Source of the DNA: Microlunatus speluncae
GTDB taxonomy: Bacteria > Actinomycetota > Actinomycetes > Propionibacteriales > Propionibacteriaceae
Length of the DNA stretch: 64,000 bases
Assembly: GCF_009299835.1 (NCBI RefSeq)
Contig: NZ_VKCZ01000014.1
Span: 248,001 to 312,000 of the forward strand
Reading direction: 5' to 3'
How positions within the stretch are numbered: position 1 is the stretch's first letter; each line of letters starts with the position of its first letter. The notes beneath the pieces were generated by a model. That model made no database searches. It had not been told where the DNA came from and saw only the letters and a list, made by a program, of their open reading frames with translations. Made by a program: the position numbers and the translations under genes. Positions 51,905 to 59,928 of this stretch are shown piece by piece.

Positions 51905-52435
51905 GACTGCAACCGGCTGCCGCGACCGCTGCGGTGGTCGCGTGGACTGGTAGCGGTCGCGTGGCCGAGAGGAAGGTCAGGTCGGCAGGTCGTGCGGTCT
52001 GCGCGGGCGCTGGTGGAGTCGCAGCCGCGACTGTTTTTGGTGGACGCGAGCGCTGTGGTGGTCGCGTGGACGGTAGCGGTCGCGTGGCGGGGGCGCTGCT
52101 GGGCTCTTGAGGTGGTGCTGTCGCGACGGGTGTTGGCGAGCGGGCCTCTCGGGCTAGCGCGGGGTCTGCGGGGTGAGGTCGGCGCGACTGTTGTTGGGGG
52201 ACGCGACCGCTGTGGTGGTCGCGTGGACCGGTAGCGGTCGCGTGGCGGGGGCGCTGCTGGGCTCTTGAGGTGGTGCTGTCGCGACGGTGTGGGCGAGCGG
52301 GCCTCTCGGGGTCGCGCCGCGGGTCTGCCGGGTGAGGTCGGCGCGACTGTTGTTGGTGGACGCGACCGCTGTGGTGGTCGCGTCGACCGATACGGGTCGC
52401 GTCGGCCAGGGCGGCTCAGTTGGAGCGTGGGCGGG
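51905..52435. repeat. Tandem repeat field, 158-bp units with GCGACC palindromes
   Basis: Units begin with GACTG at 51905, 52029, 52186 and 52345; the second and third are full (157 and 159 bp) and nearly identical, the others partial. Each holds the palindrome CGCGACCgctgtggtGGTCGCG and a second GGTCGCGTGG hairpin. The stretch 51866-52435 shows no credible gene. Similar GCGACC palindromes occur at 61743 and 62342. Confidence 0.88.
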
Positions 52436-53908
52436 TCACCGGCCGAGCAGGAGTACGGCGATCGTCGTCGCGATCGCCACTCCGATGGCGGCTCCGATCG
52501 CCGGGAGCGGGGTGAGTGCGACCCGGGCCGGTTCGCTCGGACGGATTCGGCCGCGGCGCGCCATGACGATGCCGCCGGCGACCAGGAGGACGCCGCAGCC
52601 GAGCAGGGCGAGGGATACGACGAGCGCGTCGGGGAAGTACTGGGCGACGACCATCGGGACCGACAGCAGGATGCCGACGGCGCCGAGGGCGAGCATGATC
52701 AGATTGCGCAACCCGACGCCGGCGGCGACGAGGACGACCGCCGAGCCGATCGAGAGCACCGCGCCCCAGTGGGCGCCGATGGTGAACAGAGAGCCGATGA
52801 CGGCGGCGCCGCCGCCGAGGATCGCGGCGGCCCGCCGGGCCGCGATCACGCCGCCCTCGGCGAGCAGGAGCCAGGCGACGCCGAAGCCCCAGACCGCCAG
52901 CCCCGGCACGTGCCCATAGCCGGTCGGCAGCAGAGACGCCGCGGTGCTCGCGGTCAGCGCGAGCGGGAGGACCGTGATCACCTGCTGCGGGACCGTCCGA
53001 TGGAGCCACCACAGCGCGCCGGCGAAGACCGCTGCGCAACCCGTCGACAGCACCCCCGTGTGCTGATCGAGCCGCAACACCTCCTCGGCGAGCACCGAGA
53101 TCCCGGCGCCGAACAGGATCACCGACACCAGCCAGCAGACCGAGCGCAGCCGCCGCGCGACCTGGACCCGCCGGGCCGGCACGGCCGCGCCGGCGATCAG
53201 CAGCACGGCAGCAGCGCCGAAGAGCACCGCGAGCCGGCCGCCGACCCCGATCTCGGCCCAGTAGTTGACGGCGATCGTCACCGCCCCGATCAGCACCAGC
53301 ACGCCGCCCACATAACCGAGCGCCTCCGCCACGATCGAGCCGCGGACCATCGGTGGGCCGTCCGGGGCGGATCCGTCGGCCGCGCCGGCCCCCGCCGGAG
53401 CCGGGGTCTCGGCGACGCTCGGGTCAGCTGCTGCGGCCCGGCCGGTCGGCTCCGCCGAAGGTCGTTCCACAGCCGCCGGGTCGGGGGTCTCGGTGACGCT
53501 CGGGTCAGCTGCTGCGGCCCGGCCGGTCGGCTCCGCCGAAGGTCGTTCCACAGCCGCCGGATCGGGGGTCTCGGCGACGCTCGGGTCAGCTGCTGTGGCC
53601 CGGCCGGTCGGCTCCGCCGAAGGTCGTCCCACAGCCGCCGCGTCGGGGGTCTCGATCGGCCCGGAGGTCTCCCGGGCCGGGCCCATCGCACTGGGTCCCT
53701 GCGCGGTCGCCGGGCTGTGATCGGTGATGGGCGGGCCGTTCCGGGGTTCCCGGTCGGCCTCGGCTTCGGCGATTGCGGGCCGGTCGGCGGGCTGGTCAGC
53801 CAGGATCAGATCGGCCTGTTCCTGAGTGATCACGCCGCGCTCGACCGAGCGTCGCAGTCGGTCGACGAGTTCTCGATCATGATCCGGCCCCGCAGGAGTC
53901 GCGTTCAT
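52436..53908 (-). CDS. DUF2157-like polytopic membrane protein with 27-residue repeats
   Basis: The protein has 490 residues from ATG 53908; a TTG at 53944 with GGAGGG upstream is a possible alternative. Residues 1-45 contain a short SHOCT-like/DUF2157 start (LRRSVERGVITQEQADLIL). Residues about 75-190 carry three near-identical 27-residue repeats (DPSVAETPDPAAVERPSAEP units). From about 200 come 12 or more membrane helices (GYVGGVLVLIGAVTIAVNYW, LAVLFGAAAVLLIAGA, ...). Relatives are membrane proteins of unknown function in actinobacteria. The stop lies just beyond the GCGACC repeat field. Confidence 0.75.
   Translation of the reverse strand: MNATPAGPDHDRELVDRLRRSVERGVITQEQADLILADQPADRPAIAEAEADREPRNGPPITDHSPATAQGPSAMGPARETSGPIETPDAAAVGRPSAEPTGRATAADPSVAETPDPAAVERPSAEPTGRAAAADPSVTETPDPAAVERPSAEPTGRAAAADPSVAETPAPAGAGAADGSAPDGPPMVRGSIVAEALGYVGGVLVLIGAVTIAVNYWAEIGVGGRLAVLFGAAAVLLIAGAAVPARRVQVARRLRSVCWLVSVILFGAGISVLAEEVLRLDQHTGVLSTGCAAVFAGALWWLHRTVPQQVITVLPLALTASTAASLLPTGYGHVPGLAVWGFGVAWLLLAEGGVIAARRAAAILGGGAAVIGSLFTIGAHWGAVLSIGSAVVLVAAGVGLRNLIMLALGAVGILLSVPMVVAQYFPDALVVSLALLGCGVLLVAGGIVMARRGRIRPSEPARVALTPLPAIGAAIGVAIATTIAVLLLGR
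53406..53648. repeat. Three 81-bp tandem repeats within membrane protein gene
   Basis: Units start at 53406, 53487 and 53568 with GTCTCGG(C/T)GACGCTCGGG and are almost identical in DNA, encoding 27-residue periods. They point to recent expansion, and copy number may vary between strains. Confidence 0.92.
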
Positions 53909-54092
53909 CTCCGGATCGTGCCCCACCGGCAGGGTCAGGATCAAGGATCCCTCCGCGAGACGCCGGTCAATTTGGCCGGGTAGTCGCGGCTGAATTGACC
54001 GCTATCCCGGGCTGCGGGGGTGGCCCGCCATACTGACGTGAGAGCCCGGACAGCGGCGCCGGGTCGGGAACCGCGGGCGGAGGAGGGTGTCG

Positions 54093-55517
54093 GTGTCGAA
54101 GGATCCCGTGATCCGCCCCGGTCACACCGTGCTGGCCACGGCCGAGAGTGACGCCTTCTTCTCCCTTCGCCGCCGGCCGACCTCGCGCGCCGAGCGCTAT
54201 CGGATGGGCCGGGCGCTCCGCCACCGGGTGCCGCGGCGGAGTCTCGGCGAATGGCGAGCGCCGTACGGCCGGCCGGATCCGGTGGCATTGATCATGGAAT
54301 CGCACGAGGGACGGGTGCCGGAGCTGATCCCGATCCGGGTCGGCCGGATGGCCGCCTCACCGTACGGCTATCTGCGCGGCAGTGCGATCGTGATGGCCGA
54401 GGACGTGGCCCACCTGCCGGCGACCGGGATCATGCCGGTGATCTGCGGCGACGCCCATCTCGGCAACTTCGGCTTCTACGCCTCGCCCGAGGGCGAACTG
54501 GTGATCGACCTGAACGACTTCGACGAGGCGCATCCGGGCAGCTGGGAGTGGGACCTGCGGCGGCTGGTGGCCAGCATCTGGGTCGCCGGCCGGCAGAACG
54601 GGTCGTCCGAAGATCAATGTCGGGATTCGGTGGCGGCCTGCGTCGCCGAGTATCGGGCCGAGGTCCGGTTCCTCGCCGACCAGCCGCTGCTGACCCGCTC
54701 GTACAACCGGCTGGACGTCGAGCGGCTGCACGAGACCGCGACCGAGAAGACGTTGCGGGAGGAGATCACCCGGTCGGCCAAGCGCGCTCGGCACCGGACC
54801 AGCGACCGGGCGCTGCCGCGGTTCACCGTCGAGCAGCAGGGCCGACGGCGGATCGTCGAGGAACCGCCGTTGATCACCCGGGTGCCGGCGGCCGAGGCAG
54901 CGGCGCTGGGGGAGGCCCTTGATCAATATCTGGGGACGCTGGCGCTGCACTGGCAACGGGCGTTGGGCGGCTACACGCTGGTCGACATCGCGCACAAGGT
55001 GGTCGGGGTCGGCAGCGTCGGCCTGCGCGCCTACGTCGCGCTGCTCGAGGGCAGCAGCCCGGACGATGTCGTGTTCCTGCAACTGAAGCAGGCACGCCGG
55101 TCGGTGCTGGCCAAGTTCGTGCACGGCGACTCGGCCTGGCACGACCACCAGGGGCAACGGGTGGTCGAATATCAGCAGAGCCTGCAGACCGTCAGCGATC
55201 CGCTGCTCGGCTGGACCTCGGTCGGCGACCGGCAGTTCTACGTCCGCCAGTTCCGCAACATGAAGGGCGCGATCCCGCTGGACGCGATCGACGCCGCCGC
55301 GCTGACCGACTACGCCGGGATCGTCGGCCACCTGCTGGCCAAGGGCCACGCCCGGACCAGCGGTGCCTCCATGATCGCCGGCTACGTCGGATCCTCGGAC
55401 AAGATGGATCAGGCCCTGTGCCGGTTCGCCGCGGGCTACGCCGACCAGACTGAGTCCGATCACGCCGAGTTGATCAAGGCCGTCCAGCGCGGCCTCCTCC
55501 CCTCAGAAACCCCCTGA
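54093..55517 (+). CDS. DUF2252 family protein
   Basis: The protein has 474 residues from GTG 54093, which has AGGAGG six bases upstream; GTG 54087 in frame is the alternative. It shows the DUF2252 signature CGDAHLGNFGFYASPEGELVIDLNDFDEAHPGSWEWDLRRLVAS (about 126-168), with the kinase-like HxxN and DFD residues, and VFLQLKQARRSVL, DRQFYVRQFRNMKG. The fold resembles aminoglycoside-phosphotransferase/protein-kinase-like enzymes but the substrate is unknown. It is followed by a 58-bp palindrome and converges on a TetR gene. Confidence 0.85.
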   Translation: MSKDPVIRPGHTVLATAESDAFFSLRRRPTSRAERYRMGRALRHRVPRRSLGEWRAPYGRPDPVALIMESHEGRVPELIPIRVGRMAASPYGYLRGSAIVMAEDVAHLPATGIMPVICGDAHLGNFGFYASPEGELVIDLNDFDEAHPGSWEWDLRRLVASIWVAGRQNGSSEDQCRDSVAACVAEYRAEVRFLADQPLLTRSYNRLDVERLHETATEKTLREEITRSAKRARHRTSDRALPRFTVEQQGRRRIVEEPPLITRVPAAEAAALGEALDQYLGTLALHWQRALGGYTLVDIAHKVVGVGSVGLRAYVALLEGSSPDDVVFLQLKQARRSVLAKFVHGDSAWHDHQGQRVVEYQQSLQTVSDPLLGWTSVGDRQFYVRQFRNMKGAIPLDAIDAAALTDYAGIVGHLLAKGHARTSGASMIAGYVGSSDKMDQALCRFAAGYADQTESDHAELIKAVQRGLLPSETP

Positions 55518-55520
55518 ACC

Positions 55521-55578
55521 CCCCGACTTGTCAGACTCTCACCACGCTATGGCGTGGTGAGAGTCTGACTACTCAGGG
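55521..55578. repeat. 58-bp palindromic repeat, subtype B, copy 2
   Basis: Left arm begins CCCCGACTTGTCAGACTCTC, right arm ends GACTACTCAGGG; two mismatches lie in the outer part and the inner stem is perfect. It separates the convergent DUF2252 and TetR genes and contains the TetR stop codon (TCA at 55573). Confidence 0.9.
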
Positions 55579-56346
55579 TTTGGCGGCGGCGGAGGTGAGG
55601 GCGGCGATCGCGGTGGCGCCGGTGCGGGTGGTGTCGAGGGCGCCGAGGGTGAGGGCGACGACGGATTCGGCGAAGAGGTCGGCGTGGGTCCAGGCGTCGG
55701 CCTGGGTTTCGTCGGGCTGCAGCCGGGACTGCAGGACGACTCCGTCGAGCAACGCCTGCAGGGCGCGATCGAACCGGCCGGTCGTCCACTCCGGCCGCAG
55801 CACCACCGGCAGCCGGCCGAGCAATTCTTCGAAGGCCTGCACCAGCGGCTGCCGGCCCGGCAGCCAGGACTCGAGGAAACGGCGGTGCAGCTCCGGATGC
55901 CGGTCCAGGTGCCCGGCCAGGTGGGACATCAGAAACACCCGCGGTACGGACTCGACGAAGCCGATGAACTCGCGGGCGAACGCCGCGACCCCGTCACCGA
56001 CCGGGCCGTCGGCCAGTCCCGGCAGCCGGCTCAGCAGCGGCACCAGCTCGGTCTCCGGCCGGTCCCGATACTGCATGGCGTAGATCACGGCGTCGTTGAT
56101 GAACGACTCCTTGCTCTGCCACCGCTGGTGGAAGGCCTGCCGGCTGCCGCCGGGCCGGTCGGCGACCATCCGGACCACGTCCTCGATCCGCAGCCAGTCC
56201 AGCGCCGCCGGGAACTGGAAGCCGCGCAGCCGACGCGGCGGATTGTCGCTGGTCGGGGAGAGGGACGCGTCGATCAGTTCCGCGGCGGCGTCGAGGAACA
56301 GCCGGGCGGTCGGATCGCTGCGGGTGGCAGCCGGACGCGGTGACAC
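55573..56346 (-). CDS. TetR/AcrR family regulator
   Basis: The 257-residue protein has an N-terminal helix-turn-helix of TetR type, though stretched: TARLFLDAAAELIDAS, then a longer loop with LDWLRIEDVVRMVADRPGGSRQAFHQRWQSKESFIND. The C-terminal half is helical and would bind a ligand. Its target is unknown; the divergent/adjacent sialidase-like gene is on the same strand upstream. The stop codon comes from the palindromic repeat at 55521-55578. The promoter region at 56380-56450 holds CTCGG...CCGAG and TCTACTTC repeats that could be its operator. Confidence 0.8.
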   Translation of the reverse strand: MSPRPAATRSDPTARLFLDAAAELIDASLSPTSDNPPRRLRGFQFPAALDWLRIEDVVRMVADRPGGSRQAFHQRWQSKESFINDAVIYAMQYRDRPETELVPLLSRLPGLADGPVGDGVAAFAREFIGFVESVPRVFLMSHLAGHLDRHPELHRRFLESWLPGRQPLVQAFEELLGRLPVVLRPEWTTGRFDRALQALLDGVVLQSRLQPDETQADAWTHADLFAESVVALTLGALDTTRTGATAIAALTSAAAKP

Positions 56347-56470
56347 CTTCCATGATCCCAGAGCTTTCGCGCGCTCGCCGGAAAACGGGTTCCGAAGTGA
56401 GACTCGGTTCTACTTCTACTTCCGAGCCGTTTCGCCAGGTCAGCCCCCGTTGATCATGCACAATTTTCTC

Positions 56471-56502
56471 AGGTCAGGCGGGCCGGGGGGACCGCCTGAC
56501 CT
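56471..56502. terminator. Stem-loop after sialidase-like gene
   Basis: AGGTCAGGCGG (56471-56481) pairs perfectly with CCGCCTGACCT (56492-56502) across a 10-base loop. It lies 34 bases beyond the sialidase-like stop. TTTT follows on the plus strand only, so strength in the needed direction is uncertain. Confidence 0.6.
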
Positions 56503-56535
56503 TCACTTTTGCCCGGGATCGCCGCTGCCGCGGGA

Positions 56536-58851
56536 TCAGCCGAGCGGGCGGATCTCGATGTCGTCGTAGGAGTGTTCCATGTTGCCGACGTCCTCGGGGT
56601 TGAGGCCGGTCTGCGCCCGGAAGCCGGTGAACGTGTCGACGTCGGCCAGCTTGGCCGCGGTGGAGCCGAGTTCCTTGCCGTTGATCGACACCGTGGTCTT
56701 GGCTCCGGTGCTGTCGACAGTCACCGACATCCACTGCTTGTTCGGGACGACGGGGCTGCCGGTCCGGCCGACCTCGACCCAGGCGGAGCCGTTCCAGGCC
56801 TTCACCACCATCACGTTGGCGGTCCAGTCCGGCACCAGCAGCAGCTTGTACGCGACCTTCTCGTCCCCGTCCCCGCTGCGGCCGAGGATCTCCCAGAGCG
56901 CCCCCGATCCGTAGCCGTAGCCCGAGAAGCCGAAGCCGACATGCTGCCCGGCCGCCGGCGTCTGGGCCGGGATGGTCGCGGTGGCGCGGCCGGCCTGGTC
57001 GGCGTCGATCAACACCATCCGGGCGTTCGAGTGGTCATAGCCCGGGACCGTCCCCTTATCCGCGACGAGGGCGTAGCGGGCGTCCTTGATCGTCCGCGGG
57101 ATCTGGGTGATCGCGTCGTTCTCGAAGGTGAGCAGGTGGCTGGCGTACAGCTCGAGCTCGGTGATCGCGGTCAGCGGCGCCCGGCTGTCCCGGGTGATCC
57201 GGACGAACTTGGCCTGGACCTCGTCCAGCGCGTGGTAGCTCATCGCGTAGTCGGTCCGGTCGCCGGTGCGCACGACCGGCTTGCCCCAGGTCTTGCCGTC
57301 GATCGAGGTCTCCACCTTGGCGCTGTTCAGCTCGCCCTTGGCCAGCATCAGCCCGATCCGGTTCAGCGTGTAGGTCCGGTCCAGCTCGATGATCAACTCC
57401 TGCTTGCGGTCGAGCCGGGCCGCGGACCGGTATTCGGAGCTGCCGTCGACGGCGCCCTCGATCCGCTGCTCGGGGAACCGGGCGTCGGCCGCGACCACGT
57501 TGCCGTCCAGCTTGATGATCTTGTCCCGGACCTTGGTGGTCAGGTCGAGCTTGCCGACGCCGGGGCCGAGCGCGTCCACCTTGCGGGTCCAGATCTTGTT
57601 GTCGTGGCCGTACTCCCGGCAGAACCAGATGTTGTGGCAGGTGTCGCCGAAGGCGAGCGAGGAGCCGTTGTTCAGCGCGGTCAGGTCCATGTTGCCGCTG
57701 CTGCCCTGCCAACGCCGCAACGGATCGTCGCCGGGGTAGCGGGCGTAGAGCGTTTCGCCGTCGTCCCAGGTCCGGCCGGTGCCGTCGCGGGAGACCACGA
57801 CGTTGTTGTCCGGCCGGCCGTACGTCATCAGCAGTTGGCCGTTGGCCTGCAGCAGGAACTTCGGCATGATCCCGTTGTTCGGCATGCCCTCCGGCGGGAC
57901 GTACGGCTTGACCTCGGTCCAGGTCTTGCCGTCGTCGTCGGAGAAGGCCTGGGTCAGCGGCATCGACGGCGGCCGGGCCACCGCCTCGGAGCCGCGCATC
58001 ATCGCGATCAGCCGGCCGTCGGCGGTCCGGCCGAAGCCGAGCTCATTGGTCGAGAACGAGGTGCCGGCGTTGACCGCCGACCGCTGGCTGAAGGTCTGAC
58101 CGCCGTCCTTGGACTCGAAGACCAGGCTGTATTCCTTGTCGACGCCGTTGATCACGCCCTTGCCGTAGCCGCCGAGCAACAGCGTGCCGTCGGCCAGCTC
58201 GAGCAGATCACGGTGCACGCGATACCAGGCGAGCTTCCATTTGTTCTCGATCAGCGGCGCGGTCCAGGTGGTCCAGGTCTTGGCCACGTCGGTCGACTTC
58301 GCCATCGGCAGGCCGATCCGGTTCGGCGCCGGCGCCGTCCCCGGCACGAAGCTGGCCGACAGGATGTCGCCGTTGCGGAGCCGGCTGGTGGCGACCCCGG
58401 TGAAGGTCGACGGCAGCGCGTCGTACGGCTTGAAGATCTGGCCGTTGTCCTCGCCGATCGCGCGGGTGTTGACCAGCGGCGCGGTGGGGGAGTCCTCGTT
58501 GCGGCCCCAGGACGCGATCACCTTCTTGGCCGTCCGGCCGTTGATCAAGTGATCGACCGAGAAGGCCATCGGCGCGGCCCCGAGCTCGCCCGGGCCGGGG
58601 GCCCATGGATACCACATCGCACCGCCGGACAGCGACGCTTGATCACCGGGCCGTCCGTCGCCCTCGGGCGGCGTGTCATCCGGATTTCCCGCCGGCTGGG
58701 CCGCGGGCAGCGTCACCGCGGCGGTCGGATCCTGGGCCGGGCCGCCGCCCGGATTGATCACAGCGCCGATCCCGATCCCGATTCCGATCATGCTCGCGGC
58801 CAACCCCGCCTGGCGCACCCAGGTCGGTGCAACGGCTTTCCGATTCGTCAT
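56536..58851 (-). CDS. Secreted sialidase-like BNR protein with F5/8 type C domain
   Basis: The 771-residue protein has an N-terminal hydrophobic segment (AGLAASMIGIGIGIGAVI, 15-32) acting as signal or anchor, a low-complexity linker, then a six-bladed propeller with Asp boxes SKDGGQTF (about 245) and SDDDGKTW (about 300) and a worn third one (STDVAKTW). AWYRVHRDLLEL could hold the catalytic arginine of the xRxP motif, but the P is lost. After it come an F5/8 type C (CBM32-like) domain (EYRSAARLDRKQELIIELDRTY..) and a concanavalin-like end. It probably hydrolyses sialic-like or other glycosides outside the cell. Substrate not proven. Confidence 0.75.
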   Translation of the reverse strand: MTNRKAVAPTWVRQAGLAASMIGIGIGIGAVINPGGGPAQDPTAAVTLPAAQPAGNPDDTPPEGDGRPGDQASLSGGAMWYPWAPGPGELGAAPMAFSVDHLINGRTAKKVIASWGRNEDSPTAPLVNTRAIGEDNGQIFKPYDALPSTFTGVATSRLRNGDILSASFVPGTAPAPNRIGLPMAKSTDVAKTWTTWTAPLIENKWKLAWYRVHRDLLELADGTLLLGGYGKGVINGVDKEYSLVFESKDGGQTFSQRSAVNAGTSFSTNELGFGRTADGRLIAMMRGSEAVARPPSMPLTQAFSDDDGKTWTEVKPYVPPEGMPNNGIMPKFLLQANGQLLMTYGRPDNNVVVSRDGTGRTWDDGETLYARYPGDDPLRRWQGSSGNMDLTALNNGSSLAFGDTCHNIWFCREYGHDNKIWTRKVDALGPGVGKLDLTTKVRDKIIKLDGNVVAADARFPEQRIEGAVDGSSEYRSAARLDRKQELIIELDRTYTLNRIGLMLAKGELNSAKVETSIDGKTWGKPVVRTGDRTDYAMSYHALDEVQAKFVRITRDSRAPLTAITELELYASHLLTFENDAITQIPRTIKDARYALVADKGTVPGYDHSNARMVLIDADQAGRATATIPAQTPAAGQHVGFGFSGYGYGSGALWEILGRSGDGDEKVAYKLLLVPDWTANVMVVKAWNGSAWVEVGRTGSPVVPNKQWMSVTVDSTGAKTTVSINGKELGSTAAKLADVDTFTGFRAQTGLNPEDVGNMEHSYDDIEIRPLG

Positions 58852-58915
58852 AGCGACACTGCCTCCCGATCAGATCAGACCCACGCGTGGAACAATGTGC
58901 CATGTTTCCGTCGGG

Positions 58916-58934
58916 CATGGAAGAGAGTTCCATG
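58916..58934. promoter_or_regulatory. Candidate operator CATGGAA-N5-TTCCATG upstream of sialidase-like gene
   Basis: A perfect inverted repeat CATGGAAGAGAGTTCCATG lies 65 bases upstream of the sialidase-like start. Further half sites (GTGGAACA, TGTTTCC) lie between it and the gene, which suggests a multi-site regulator binding region. Confidence 0.5.
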
Positions 58935-58994
58935 ACCAGTCCGTACCGTGACGCGCCCGACTCCAGCCAGTGGAAGTCGGGGTCGTGCGGGGTG

Positions 58995-59624
58995 TCAGCG
59001 ATTCGGGCGGCCGGGGCGCCAGAGCCAGAAGAGGGCGCCGCCGACGATGATCACCAGGCCGAGGGCGCCGAGACCGATGCCGAGCAGCAGCCGTCCGATC
59101 AGGTCGTTGGTCCGCTCGGCCGAGCCGACGTCGGCCGAGGAGCCGGGGGTCGGCGCTTCCGGTTGGCCGAGCCCGCGCGGCGCGGTGTCGGTGACGACGT
59201 TGCCGGCGCACGCCGTGCTCATCAGCTCGTACGCATACTCGGTGGCCGGATCGGACCGTTCGGTCGCGTAGATCACCATCGTGGTCCCGGGCTCGGCGGC
59301 GAAGCCGCAGGCGGCCGCGTCGTCGGGCGACTGCACCACCTGCTCGGCGTACGCGGTGCCCTTGTAGACGTAGCGGACCTCCACGACGAGCTCCCGGCCG
59401 GAGGCGGGATCGGCGACCGGGCGGACCGAACGGACGGTGCCGAAGATGATCACGTCGGCCTGCTCGGCCGCCTCCGCCCGGGTGATCGCCTCGCACGAGC
59501 AGGCGTGGGCGGGAGTCGCGCCAGTCAGCACGACGACGCAGCCGGTGAGCAGAATCAGGACGGCGATGACGAGTCCACCGAACCCCCGGGTTCGATCCGT
59601 GACGACCGTCCTGCGCCCGACCAT
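58995..59624 (-). CDS. TIMP/NTR-like secreted protein with C-terminal membrane anchor
   Basis: The 209-residue protein has a signal peptide (GLVIAVLILLTGCVVVLTGATPAHA) and a mature start CSCE, the cysteine pattern of TIMP/NTR-like domains; VIIFGTVRSVRPVADP and YVYKGTAYAEQVVQSPDDAAACGF follow the family pattern. A second helix (LLLGIGLGALGLVIIVGGALFWLW) near the end anchors it. Bacterial members are of unknown function. It is a stand-alone gene between the sialidase-like gene and the long inverted repeat before aspS. Confidence 0.78.
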   Translation of the reverse strand: MVGRRTVVTDRTRGFGGLVIAVLILLTGCVVVLTGATPAHACSCEAITRAEAAEQADVIIFGTVRSVRPVADPASGRELVVEVRYVYKGTAYAEQVVQSPDDAAACGFAAEPGTTMVIYATERSDPATEYAYELMSTACAGNVVTDTAPRGLGQPEAPTPGSSADVGSAERTNDLIGRLLLGIGLGALGLVIIVGGALFWLWRPGRPNR

Positions 59625-59702
59625 GCTTCTAGTGTCGCCCAGTCCCGCCGCCGAGGGAAACCTCGTGCCGCACCGCGGCTCGGCCGTCCTGGTCGTCCGG
59701 CA

Positions 59703-59869
59703 CTAGTGTCGTGGTGACGAAGGTGTGTGACGGTTGCCGGTGTTCAGGTGCGCGCATCGCCAGGCCGACGAGGAAGACATATCGGGTCATATATCGACCG
59801 AGGAGAACGCAGCGATGTGTGTGCCTGGGCGCCGGCAAGCGTTGCACAACTTCGTCACCGCGACACTAG
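59703..59869. repeat. 167-bp imperfect inverted repeat (MITE-like) upstream of aspS
   Basis: CTAGTGTCG at 59703 is matched by CGACACTAG ending at 59869; the arms stay complementary with scattered mismatches for about 60 bases each (GGTGACGAAG, TTGCCGG, CAGG, CATCG blocks) and meet near 59786. The sequence has no clear gene; a small frame at 59815 with AGGAG upstream is in frame with aspS. A third CTAGTGTCG lies at 59630. The structure resembles a MITE or a long hairpin leader. Confidence 0.8.
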
Positions 59870-59928
59870 GATCGGCAGGTCCGTGCCGCACTTGGCGCGG
59901 CCACCGAACTTCAGAAGGGACGAGGGGT

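Noticed and set aside
51905..52435. 158-bp tandem field considered as CRISPR or as a gene
   Set aside because: Repeat units are contiguous and far too long, and frames across it are low-complexity without starts or domains.
53406..53648. Repeats considered as a CRISPR array
   Set aside because: Units are 81 bp, contiguous, in frame and code for a periodic peptide; there are no spacers.
56509..58935. 808-residue frame antisense to the sialidase-like gene
   Set aside because: No recognisable domain; repeats of LGD/VDR-type shadow composition.
59734..59928. N-terminal extension of aspS from upstream ATGs
   Set aside because: The extension is read from the inverted repeat and is not part of any AspRS; TTG 59929 fits the family N terminus and has a ribosome binding site.
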